From: Gayadomonas joobiniege G7
GTDB taxonomy: Bacteria > Pseudomonadota > Gammaproteobacteria > Enterobacterales > Alteromonadaceae
Direction of reading: 5' to 3'
Length of the DNA stretch: 64,000 bases
NCBI RefSeq assembly: GCF_000300815.1
Contig: NZ_AMRX01000001.1
Coordinates: 372,001 to 436,000, forward strand
Notes under the pieces: model-generated
The model's input: the letters and a program-made list of their open reading frames with translations, nothing else
Told to the model about the DNA's origin: nothing
The model's database searches: none
Translations under genes and position numbers: made by a program
Part shown: one piece after another, positions 57,038 to 64,000 of the stretch
How positions within the stretch are numbered: position 1 is the first letter of the stretch
How the letters are laid out: each line of letters begins with the position of its first letter

Positions 57038-57859
57038 ATGAAACGTCTCATGAATCTGGAACCTTCGCGCCCCGTGCGACTGTTCCTCACCCTGCTGCCT
57101 TTTATCTTGTTGCTACTTCTATATTGGAGCGCATCAGATGCAAGGCTCGCAGAAAACCCGAATGACCGTCTGCTGCCCAGCTTTACTCAAATAGCAGACG
57201 CTATCGATCGCTATGCCTTTACCGAAAGCAAACGCACTGGTGAATATTTATTTTGGCAAGATACCAGTGCCAGCTTATCGCGTATTTTAACAGGCATCGC
57301 AATCAGTGCACTGGCTGGCCTGCTGGTTGGTTTATTAACGGGTATTTTACCAACGGTGCGAGCAGGATTTTCACCGTTAGTCACTGTCATCTCGCTAATT
57401 CCGCCGATGGCTATCTTACCCATTCTTTTTATTACTTTTGGGCTAGGTGAGCTATCTAAAATGATGTTGGTGATCATTGGCACTGCGCCAGTAATTATGC
57501 GCGACATTCAAGCTCACGTAGAGCAACTACCCAGCGAACAATTAATAAAAGCACAAACCCTCGGGGCTTCAACTTGGTTGGTGACCTTGCGTATTATTTT
57601 GCCGCAGATAATGCCTAGATTAATTGCATCTGTTCGTTTGTCACTCGGCGCCGCTTGGTTATTTTTAATTGCGGCCGAAGCCATTGCCGCGCAAGACGGT
57701 TTAGGTTACCGGATATTTTTAGTTCGTCGTTATATGTCGATGGATATTATTTTACCGTACGTTTTTTGGATCACGACACTGGCTTTTGCCATGGACTTTA
57801 GTCTGCGCAAAATATCAGAGCTCTGTTTTCCGTGGTTTCATCAGGAGGCCGGCAAATGA
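57038..57859 (+). CDS. ABC transporter permease, probably for guanidine
   Basis: 273 residues with about six hydrophobic helices. The permease EAA loop is visible: EQLIKAQTLGASTWLVTLRIILPQIMPRLIA near 168-198. The fold is that of nitrate/taurine-type (BPD) permeases. Its TGA overlaps the ATG of the ATPase gene (ATGA), which fixes that gene's start. It forms the membrane channel of the riboswitch-controlled transporter. Confidence 0.9.
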   Translation: MKRLMNLEPSRPVRLFLTLLPFILLLLLYWSASDARLAENPNDRLLPSFTQIADAIDRYAFTESKRTGEYLFWQDTSASLSRILTGIAISALAGLLVGLLTGILPTVRAGFSPLVTVISLIPPMAILPILFITFGLGELSKMMLVIIGTAPVIMRDIQAHVEQLPSEQLIKAQTLGASTWLVTLRIILPQIMPRLIASVRLSLGAAWLFLIAAEAIAAQDGLGYRIFLVRRYMSMDIILPYVFWITTLAFAMDFSLRKISELCFPWFHQEAGK

Positions 57860-58641
57860 GTTTTTTACAAATAAAAAATGTCTGGAAATCCTACGGTGAT
57901 GCACAAATTTTAGAGCGCTTATCAGTAGATGTAGAGGCAGGTGAGTTTGTTTCTATGGTGGGCGCATCAGGTTGTGGCAAAACGACCCTGCTAAAAATGA
58001 TTTTAGGCAGCGAACAACAAACCCGCGGCGAAATTTTGTTAGAAGGCAAACCCTTGGTTGCTGAGCCTGATGCTGAGCGCGGCATTGTTTTTCAGCGTTA
58101 TTCGGTTTTTCCTCACTTAACTGTGCTAAAAAACGTGATGCTGGCAGATGAAGTGGCCAATGCCCCGATTTTAGGTCGCTGTTTTGGCGCTAAAAAGCGA
58201 CAAATCAAAGATAAAGCTATGCAGTTTATCGAAGCGGTTGGTTTAAACCATGCGCTGGATAAATACCCGCACCAACTTTCTGGAGGCATGCAGCAACGCT
58301 TGGCAATCGCCCAAGCATTAATGAAATCTCCAAAAATTTTATTGCTTGATGAGCCGTTCGGGGCACTTGATCCTGGCATCACTCAAGATATGCACAAGTT
58401 GGTGCGCGAAATATGGCAAAAAAACAAACTTACTATATTTATGGTAACTCACGACATTCAAGAAGGTTTTGAATTGGGTTCTCGTTTATGGGTGTTTGAC
58501 AAAGTTCGTCATGATCCACAAGCACCAAACGCTTACGGGGCCCAGATCACCTACGACTTAAAATTGGATCGACAAACTAAAGATGCTGGTCTGCAGCAGA
58601 TTTCAGCCAATATGACTCAAAAGGAGGTCACTAAACCATGA
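57856..58641 (+). CDS. ABC transporter ATP-binding protein, probably for guanidine
   Basis: 261 residues from ATG 57856 with AGGAGG upstream, overlapping the permease stop; the longer frame from 57832 runs into the permease gene. Walker A is GASGCGKTT (about 37-45), signature LSGGMQQRLAIA, Walker B ILLLDEPFGALDP, and the switch His is in MVTHDIQEGF. It belongs to the nitrate/sulfonate/taurine ATPase group. The stop again overlaps the next ATG (ATGA). Confidence 0.93.
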   Translation: MSFLQIKNVWKSYGDAQILERLSVDVEAGEFVSMVGASGCGKTTLLKMILGSEQQTRGEILLEGKPLVAEPDAERGIVFQRYSVFPHLTVLKNVMLADEVANAPILGRCFGAKKRQIKDKAMQFIEAVGLNHALDKYPHQLSGGMQQRLAIAQALMKSPKILLLDEPFGALDPGITQDMHKLVREIWQKNKLTIFMVTHDIQEGFELGSRLWVFDKVRHDPQAPNAYGAQITYDLKLDRQTKDAGLQQISANMTQKEVTKP

Positions 58642-59348
58642 TTTTATATCAAGACACGCTACCCGGTGGTAAACACTGGTCAATGCGGATGCGTCGCGGC
58701 ACTAGTTTACGTTTAATTGATATTGAAGGCGGTGCCAATGTCGGCATGTTGTTCTACAACCCTGAAAACCTTTTAGAGCGTTACAACGCACCCGATACAC
58801 TAAAGTGCCAACACACTTTTAAGCTCACTCGTGGCCATTGTTTATATTCGGATATGGGGCGCATTTTTTGCTCAATCACCGAAGATACGTTTGCGTGGCA
58901 TGATACTTTGTCGGGTAACCTGCATGCCAAACATGTTACAGCAAAATATGGCAAACGCGATTACCAAACCGATCGCAATAACTGGTTACAAAATGGCCAT
59001 GATGCTTTTTTGGTTGAAGCCGCTAAATATGGGTTAAATCAACAAGATCTTGCAGCCAACCTGAATTTATTTAGCAAAGTCAGCCCAGATGAAAACGGCA
59101 AGCTGATTTATCATGCAAACGCTTCAAAAGCCGGTGATTTTATTGAGTTGAGGTTTGAAATGGATACATTGGTATTAATGCACACCTGCCCGCATCCTCT
59201 AAACCCTGCCAGTGAATATCCGTTTAAGCCGGTTGAATATCAGATTAAAAAATCAGCCCCAGTCGCTGACGATGATTTTTGCAAAAACCTGTGTGGTGAA
59301 AACCAACGTGGTTTCGAAAACAACCGACTTTACCACTTAGGTTTATAA
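58638..59348 (+). CDS. DUF1989 protein, carboxyguanidine deiminase subunit (UAAP1)
   Basis: 236 residues. It is the first of two DUF1989 proteins formerly called urea-amidolyase-associated proteins. [49 protein letters not shown] and HTCPHPLNP hold Cys and His residues that probably bind a metal. Work on the guanidine pathway shows that the pair forms carboxyguanidine deiminase, which turns carboxyguanidine into allophanate and ammonia; transfer to this gene is by family and context. The ATG overlaps the ATPase stop. Confidence 0.85.
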   Translation: MILYQDTLPGGKHWSMRMRRGTSLRLIDIEGGANVGMLFYNPENLLERYNAPDTLKCQHTFKLTRGHCLYSDMGRIFCSITEDTFAWHDTLSGNLHAKHVTAKYGKRDYQTDRNNWLQNGHDAFLVEAAKYGLNQQDLAANLNLFSKVSPDENGKLIYHANASKAGDFIELRFEMDTLVLMHTCPHPLNPASEYPFKPVEYQIKKSAPVADDDFCKNLCGENQRGFENNRLYHLGL

Positions 59349-59364
59349 CAGAAGGAAGATAACC

Positions 59365-60006
59365 GTGATTGTAGAAAGTGAATTGAAAGCCGAAAACGCT
59401 GTGGTCAGCGATACGGTTGATGCTGGCGATTATTACCTTAAAGTGATTAAAAAAGGCCAAATTGTTCGCATCTTAGATGTAGAAGGTAACCAAGCCGCAG
59501 ATACTTTATTTTATAGTGCCGCAGATCCGGCAGAACGTTATAGCGCCACCGACACCATACGTGAGCAAGGCCAAGTATACCTAACTGCGGGTAGTGTACT
59601 TTTGTCTAACCATATGAACCCTATGTTAAAAATAGTGGCTGATACCTGTGGTCGTCACGACACTATAGGCGGTGCTTGTGCGACTGAAAGTAACACAGTA
59701 CGTTATGCATTAGACAAAAAATGCATGCATGCCTGCCGCGATAGCTGGTTGTTAGCGATTGCTGAAAACGAAGAACTGGGTTTGTCAAAAAAAGACATCA
59801 CCCACAACATTAACTTTTTTATGAATGTCCCTGTCACGCCTGAAGGCGGTTTAAGCTTTGCTGACGGTATTAGTGGAGCAGGCAAATATGTTGAACTAGA
59901 AGCTTTGATGGACACCATCATCCTAATCTCAAACTGTCCACAACTTAATAACCCATGCAACGCATATAACCCGACTCAAATTCAAGTACTGGTCTGGGAT
60001 CAATAA
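59365..60006 (+). CDS. DUF1989 protein, carboxyguanidine deiminase subunit (UAAP2)
   Basis: 213 residues from a GTG at 59365 preceded by GAAGGAAG. It resembles the previous gene product: [49 protein letters not shown] and [17 protein letters not shown]. The Cys/His positions match those of UAAP1, so the two are paralogues that probably form one heteromeric deiminase. It is followed by a second riboswitch and then by the carboxylase. Confidence 0.85.
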   Translation: MIVESELKAENAVVSDTVDAGDYYLKVIKKGQIVRILDVEGNQAADTLFYSAADPAERYSATDTIREQGQVYLTAGSVLLSNHMNPMLKIVADTCGRHDTIGGACATESNTVRYALDKKCMHACRDSWLLAIAENEELGLSKKDITHNINFFMNVPVTPEGGLSFADGISGAGKYVELEALMDTIILISNCPQLNNPCNAYNPTQIQVLVWDQ

Positions 60007-60028
60007 GTAACTGTTAAATTTTTGGTAT

Positions 60029-60076
60029 CAGGACGGCCTGTTTACCAACTAAAAAGTTTTTCGCGGGACGACCCGC
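60029..60076 (+). ncRNA. Guanidine-II riboswitch (mini-ykkC)
   Basis: Two small hairpins each have an ACGR tetraloop, the defining mark of guanidine-II RNAs. The first is CAGG-ACGG-CCTG at 60029-60040, the second GCGGG-ACGA-CCCGC at 60063-60076, with a 22-base linker. The Shine-Dalgarno GGGAG (60081-60085) lies 4 bases after the second hairpin and the carboxylase ATG at 60095, the usual place for this class, which controls translation. Two such loops bind guanidinium by dimerising. The first stem is only 4 bp. Confidence 0.85.
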
Positions 60077-60094
60077 ATTTGGGAGTCTGTCATC

Positions 60095-63000
60095 ATGTTT
60101 TCTAAAGTATTAATCGCTAACCGTGGCGCTATCGCTTGTCGAATTATTCGCACATTAAAAAAACTTGGTATCAAAAGCGTTGCTGTTTACGCAGAAGCCG
60201 ATCGTGAATCTTTACATGTTAGTGCCGCCGATGAAGCCTATAGTTTAGGCGAAGGTGCTGCAGCCACCACCTACCTTGATCAAGATAAAATAATAAAAAT
60301 ATGCCAGCAAACTGGCGCTCAAGCCGTGCATCCAGGTTATGGTTTTTTAAGCGAAAACGCACAATTTTCCGATCGCCTTAAACAAGAAAATATTACTTTT
60401 ATCGGGCCTCGTGGCCAGCAAATGTTAGAGTTTGGTTTAAAACATGAAGCGCGCGCACTCGCCGAAAAAGCTGGGGTACCATTAGTACCCGGCAGTGGAT
60501 TATTAGAAGACATCAGCGAAGTAAAATCTTTCGCCCTACAAGTTGGCTATCCTGTGATGCTAAAAAGTACTGCTGGTGGCGGCGGCATCGGCATGCAAAA
60601 ATGTGACAGCGAAGCCGAATTAGAAAAAGCCTTTAAAAATGTTAAACATTTAGGCGCACAAAACTTTGCCAATGATGGTGTATTTTTAGAAAAATTTGTT
60701 GAAAAAGCGCGCCATATCGAAGTACAAGTTTTAGGGAATGGTAGCGGACAAGTAGTCACTTTAGGTGAACGGGATTGTTCTAGCCAGCGCCGTAACCAAA
60801 AAGTCATTGAAGAAAGTCCAGCACCTAATCTGCCAGAAGACACTCGCCAAGCGATGTTTGCGACGGCTAAAGCTTTAATGCAATCTATTCATTATTTAAA
60901 TGCGGGCACCGTTGAATATATTTACGACCATGACGCTGACCAGTTTTACTTTTTAGAAGTAAACACACGCTTACAGGTTGAACACGGTGTAACAGAAGCT
61001 TGTTACAATATCGATCTGGTTGAGTGGATGTTAAAAATAGCAGCCAACGAAGGTACAGACCTATCTGAACTTGCACAATTAAGCCCCCAAGGTCATGCTA
61101 TTCAGGCACGGGTTTATGCCGAAAATCCGATGAAAAACTTTCAACCAGCGGCTGGTTTATTAACTCAGGTTGAATGGCCTAAAGCAGATGGCCTTAGAAT
61201 TGATCACTGGTTAGAAGCCGGTATTCAAGTTTCGCCATTTTTTGATCCTATGCTGGCCAAAGTTATCACCCATCAAAATAGTCGTGAAGAGGCCATTCAG
61301 GCCCTCGACGAAGCACTGGCTGACAGCCAGATTTACGGCATAGTCACCAACATAGATTACGCCAGACAAATTTTAGCGTCACAGCCTTTTGTTGATGGCA
61401 AAATATTTACCCGCACGCTCAATGACTTTACGGCCAGTTATACCGGCTTTGAAGTGATTAAATCTGGCACTATGACCACGATCCAAGATTACCCCGCACG
61501 CGAAGGTTACTGGAGCATAGGGATCCCACCTTCTGGGCCTTTTGATTTTTATTCGTTTAAATTAGCAAACCGACTGTTAAACAACCCGGAGGATGCGGCC
61601 GGCCTAGAGATCACCATTCAAGGACCAAGCCTTAAGTTTTATGCCGATACCCAAGTGGCTGTCTGTGGTGCTCAAATTGACATCAAACTGGACGACCTCG
61701 AGTGTCAGGCGAATCAGGTTATAAATATAAAAGCGGGTCAAACCTTACAGTTAGGACAAGTCAAAAATGCCGGTGCTCGTGCGTATTTAGCGATAGCAGG
61801 TGGTATTCAATGCCCCGATTATTTAGGCAGTAAAAGCACCTTTACGTTAGGTCAGTTTGGTGGCCACAGCGGCCGTGCTCTGCGAGTCGGTGACTTTTTA
61901 CAGCTACTACCACTTATTCAATCACAAGAGATAATTACAGCGGATAGCCAAGTTCAGGCTGACATTAACCATGAGTGGACCTTGCGGGTAATCTATGGGC
62001 CGCACGGCGCACCAGACTTTTTTACCGAAGCGGATATAAAAACCTTTCAGCAAAGTGAATGGAAAATTCACTATAACTCCAGCCGCACAGGGATACGCTT
62101 AATCGGCCCAAAACCAGAGTGGGCGAGAGAAACGGGTGGTGAAGCTGGCTTACACCCGTCAAATATTCATGACAATGCGTATGCGTTTGGTACCGTCGAT
62201 TTTACCGGCGACATGCCTGTCATTTTAGGTCCTGATGGGCCAAGTTTGGGTGGATTTGTTTGCCCTTTCACTGTGATCAGTGCTGACTTGTGGAAATTAG
62301 GCCAGCTAAAAGCCGATGACAAAGTTAGGTTTGAGGTGGTCGATATAACCAGCGCCAATCAGATTGAACGTGCCCAGGCTGAACAAATTGAATTGCTGAA
62401 ACCCGTTCCTGTTGAGTACCAACAAGTACCTATTACAAGCCCTATTTTAGATACTTTAACGACAGAAGATGGTGAGCCGGATCTGGTATTTAGGCAGGCA
62501 GGTGATAAGTTTTTATTGGTTGAATACGGCGAACTTGTACTTGATTTAACGTTACGAGCACGAGTGCAAGCCTTGCTCGAGGCAGTACAAGCAGAAAAAA
62601 TTTCAGGTGTTCTAGAACTGACTCCAGGCATACGTTCGCTGCAAGTTCATTACGATAGTTTAATACTGCCTGTCAGTGATCTAATTGAGCGCATTAAGCA
62701 GCTTGATCTTAAACTGGGTGATACCCGCCAACTAACCTTTAAATCTCGAATCGTGCACTTACCGCTATCGTGGGACGATGAAGCATGTCGAACAGCAATC
62801 GAAAAATACATGCAATCGGTCCGTCCAGATGCACCTTGGTGCCCGTCGAATTTAGAATTTATTAAACGAATTAATGGTCTTGATAGTATTGAACAAGTTA
62901 AAAAGATTGTATTTGATGCCAGCTATTTAGTATTGGGGCTAGGTGATGTGTATTTAGGCGCACCTGTCGCGACCCCTCTTGATCAATGTCATCGGTTGGT

Positions 63001-63691
63001 GACCACTAAATACAACCCAGCACGAACTTGGACCGCTGAAAATTCAGTGGGTATTGGCGGTGCTTATATGTGTATTTACGGCATGGAAGGTCCAGGCGGA
63101 TATCAATTTGTTGGCCGCACAGTGCAGATGTGGAATCGCTACCGACAAACTCAGGCATTTGAGCAGCCTTGGTTATTAAGATTTTTTGATCAGATCCGTT
63201 TTTATCCAGTCAGCCATGATGAACTAAACCAAATGCGGGCAGATTTTCCAACCGGTCGCTGGACACCGAAAATTGAAGAAAGCGAAATTTCGATGCCAGA
63301 GTTGAGCCGCCAATGGGCAGAGCGAGAAGCTGAAATAAGAGCCTTTACTGAGCAGCGGGAACAGGCATTTGCTGCCGAAATGGCCGAATGGAAACGCACA
63401 GGGCAACTCAATTACCAATACCAAGAAGCACAAGCCGATAAAACGGATGCAATCGAGCTTAGCGAGAACCAGTTTTTAGTGGAATCAAACGCCGGTGGCA
63501 GTGTTTGGCAGCTCGTCGCCAATGCTGGAGATACAGTGGATGCCGCCCAAACATTAGCCGTTTTAGAATCAATGAAAATGGAAATTGATATCCCTGCACC
63601 AGAAAAAGTCAAAGTGGTTAAGGTTTTGGTTAAAGCAGGCCAACAAGTACAGGCTGGTCAGGCATTAATGGTATTGGAAACAATCGAATAG
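60095..63691 (+). CDS. Biotin-dependent guanidine carboxylase (urea carboxylase family)
   Basis: 1198 residues. An N-terminal biotin carboxylase (about 1-447) has ANRGAIACRIIRTLK, KSTAGGGGIGMQ, and NTRLQVEHGVTE. The carboxyltransferase half has a KipA-like part (about 455-760: SGTMTTIQDYPAREGYWSIG, GPDGPSLGGFVCP) and a KipI-like part (about 790-1060: RQAGDKFLLVEYG, NSVGIGGAYMCIYGMEGPGG). The C-terminal biotinyl domain carries VLESMKMEID with the biotin Lys1161. It spends ATP and bicarbonate to carboxylate its substrate. Context (two guanidine riboswitches, deiminase pair) indicates guanidine, not urea. The allophanate hydrolase gene follows, so it is not a fused urea amidolyase. Confidence 0.9.
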   Translation: MFSKVLIANRGAIACRIIRTLKKLGIKSVAVYAEADRESLHVSAADEAYSLGEGAAATTYLDQDKIIKICQQTGAQAVHPGYGFLSENAQFSDRLKQENITFIGPRGQQMLEFGLKHEARALAEKAGVPLVPGSGLLEDISEVKSFALQVGYPVMLKSTAGGGGIGMQKCDSEAELEKAFKNVKHLGAQNFANDGVFLEKFVEKARHIEVQVLGNGSGQVVTLGERDCSSQRRNQKVIEESPAPNLPEDTRQAMFATAKALMQSIHYLNAGTVEYIYDHDADQFYFLEVNTRLQVEHGVTEACYNIDLVEWMLKIAANEGTDLSELAQLSPQGHAIQARVYAENPMKNFQPAAGLLTQVEWPKADGLRIDHWLEAGIQVSPFFDPMLAKVITHQNSREEAIQALDEALADSQIYGIVTNIDYARQILASQPFVDGKIFTRTLNDFTASYTGFEVIKSGTMTTIQDYPAREGYWSIGIPPSGPFDFYSFKLANRLLNNPEDAAGLEITIQGPSLKFYADTQVAVCGAQIDIKLDDLECQANQVINIKAGQTLQLGQVKNAGARAYLAIAGGIQCPDYLGSKSTFTLGQFGGHSGRALRVGDFLQLLPLIQSQEIITADSQVQADINHEWTLRVIYGPHGAPDFFTEADIKTFQQSEWKIHYNSSRTGIRLIGPKPEWARETGGEAGLHPSNIHDNAYAFGTVDFTGDMPVILGPDGPSLGGFVCPFTVISADLWKLGQLKADDKVRFEVVDITSANQIERAQAEQIELLKPVPVEYQQVPITSPILDTLTTEDGEPDLVFRQAGDKFLLVEYGELVLDLTLRARVQALLEAVQAEKISGVLELTPGIRSLQVHYDSLILPVSDLIERIKQLDLKLGDTRQLTFKSRIVHLPLSWDDEACRTAIEKYMQSVRPDAPWCPSNLEFIKRINGLDSIEQVKKIVFDASYLVLGLGDVYLGAPVATPLDQCHRLVTTKYNPARTWTAENSVGIGGAYMCIYGMEGPGGYQFVGRTVQMWNRYRQTQAFEQPWLLRFFDQIRFYPVSHDELNQMRADFPTGRWTPKIEESEISMPELSRQWAEREAEIRAFTEQREQAFAAEMAEWKRTGQLNYQYQEAQADKTDAIELSENQFLVESNAGGSVWQLVANAGDTVDAAQTLAVLESMKMEIDIPAPEKVKVVKVLVKAGQQVQAGQALMVLETIE

Positions 63692-63701
63692 GATAAATAC
63701 A

Positions 63702-64000
63702 ATGACAATACAACTTGATATCAATAGTTTACATGCCGCTTATAAAAGTGGCGAAAGCACACCGGCTGAGCTGATCACTGATTTATTAACCAAAGCTAAA
63801 CAACAACAGAATGTTTGGATTTATTTATTAAATGATGACGAGCTCAAACCCTATTTAGACGCATTAGTGGACAAGTCACCCGAAACACATCCTTTATATG
63901 GTGTGCCCTTTGCGATTAAAGATAATATTGATTTAGCGGGTGTTCCAACCACAGCTGCTTGTGCAGAGTTCGCCTATACCCCCGAAACCTCTGCATTTGT
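63702..64000 (+). CDS. atzF: Allophanate hydrolase (amidase family), N-terminal part
   Basis: The first 99 codons of a gene cut by the window end. ATG 63702 lies 10 bases after the carboxylase stop, with AGGAT upstream. The product has LHAAYKSGESTPAELITDLL and YGVPFAIKDNIDLAGVPTTAAC, the amidase-signature N-terminus with the catalytic Lys in AIKDNID. It should split allophanate into ammonia and CO2, the last step of the pathway begun upstream. Confidence 0.87.
   Translation, partial: MTIQLDINSLHAAYKSGESTPAELITDLLTKAKQQQNVWIYLLNDDELKPYLDALVDKSPETHPLYGVPFAIKDNIDLAGVPTTAACAEFAYTPETSAF

Noticed and set aside
60095-63691. Plain urea carboxylase
   Set aside because: Two guanidine riboswitches and the paired DUF1989 deiminase genes make guanidine the likelier substrate; the fold alone cannot separate them.

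Overview
The window is chromosomal DNA of a Gram-negative gammaproteobacterium, most likely a marine member of the Alteromonadales. Pointers are the ilvGMEDA order with a leader peptide, CsrD, YggX next to MutY, a long-form PurC, many lipoproteins, a TonB receptor, a sulfatase and 3-keto-glycoside genes. The DNA is AT-leaning by eye. No rRNA, tRNA, CRISPR array, transposase or integrase was seen.

Layout. 1-8.5 kb: end of a DUF1499 protein, a ModF-like double ABC ATPase, purC, two unknown membrane proteins, and a TonB receptor paired with a tyrosine-phosphatase-like lipoprotein. 8.6-12.8 kb: an accessory stretch on the minus strand. It holds an overlapping nucleoid-associated-protein / RelA-SpoT-domain pair, a decayed RHS toxin tip with a Hint domain, and a probable immunity gene broken by an in-frame amber codon. 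12.8-19.4 kb: the branched-chain amino acid operon ilvGMEDA behind a Val/Leu/Ile-rich leader peptide and attenuator. 19.5-31.3 kb: csrD, a PLP desulfhydrase/deaminase, metY, a degenerate GGDEF protein, yciH, an MtnK-like protein lacking key Asp residues, mutY-yggX, a PAS-GGDEF cyclase and topB behind an apparent LexA box. 31.3-37.3 kb: a sugar cluster (TIM-barrel isomerase, large PVC-type cytochrome c protein, DUF1080 hydrolase) and a TauE/SafE permease. 37.4-43.1 kb: a tight five-gene operon of unknown envelope proteins divergent from an LPP20 lipoprotein. 43.1-49 kb: glmU, a sulfatase, DUF952, an orphan MlaC-like protein and an MDR oxidoreductase. 48.8-55.6 kb: a complete RND efflux operon (outer membrane channel, pump, adaptor) with a divergent LysR regulator.

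55.7-64 kb is the most interesting region: a guanidine-use operon. A guanidine-I (ykkC) riboswitch precedes an ABC transporter, two DUF1989 proteins (expected carboxyguanidine deiminase), a biotin carboxylase of the urea/guanidine carboxylase family and the start of an allophanate hydrolase. A second riboswitch of a different class, guanidine-II (mini-ykkC, two hairpins with ACGG and ACGA loops), sits inside the operon directly before the carboxylase. Together the genes would import guanidine, carboxylate it, deiminate it to allophanate and release ammonia and CO2. The usual labels 'urea carboxylase' and 'urea transporter' are therefore probably wrong here.
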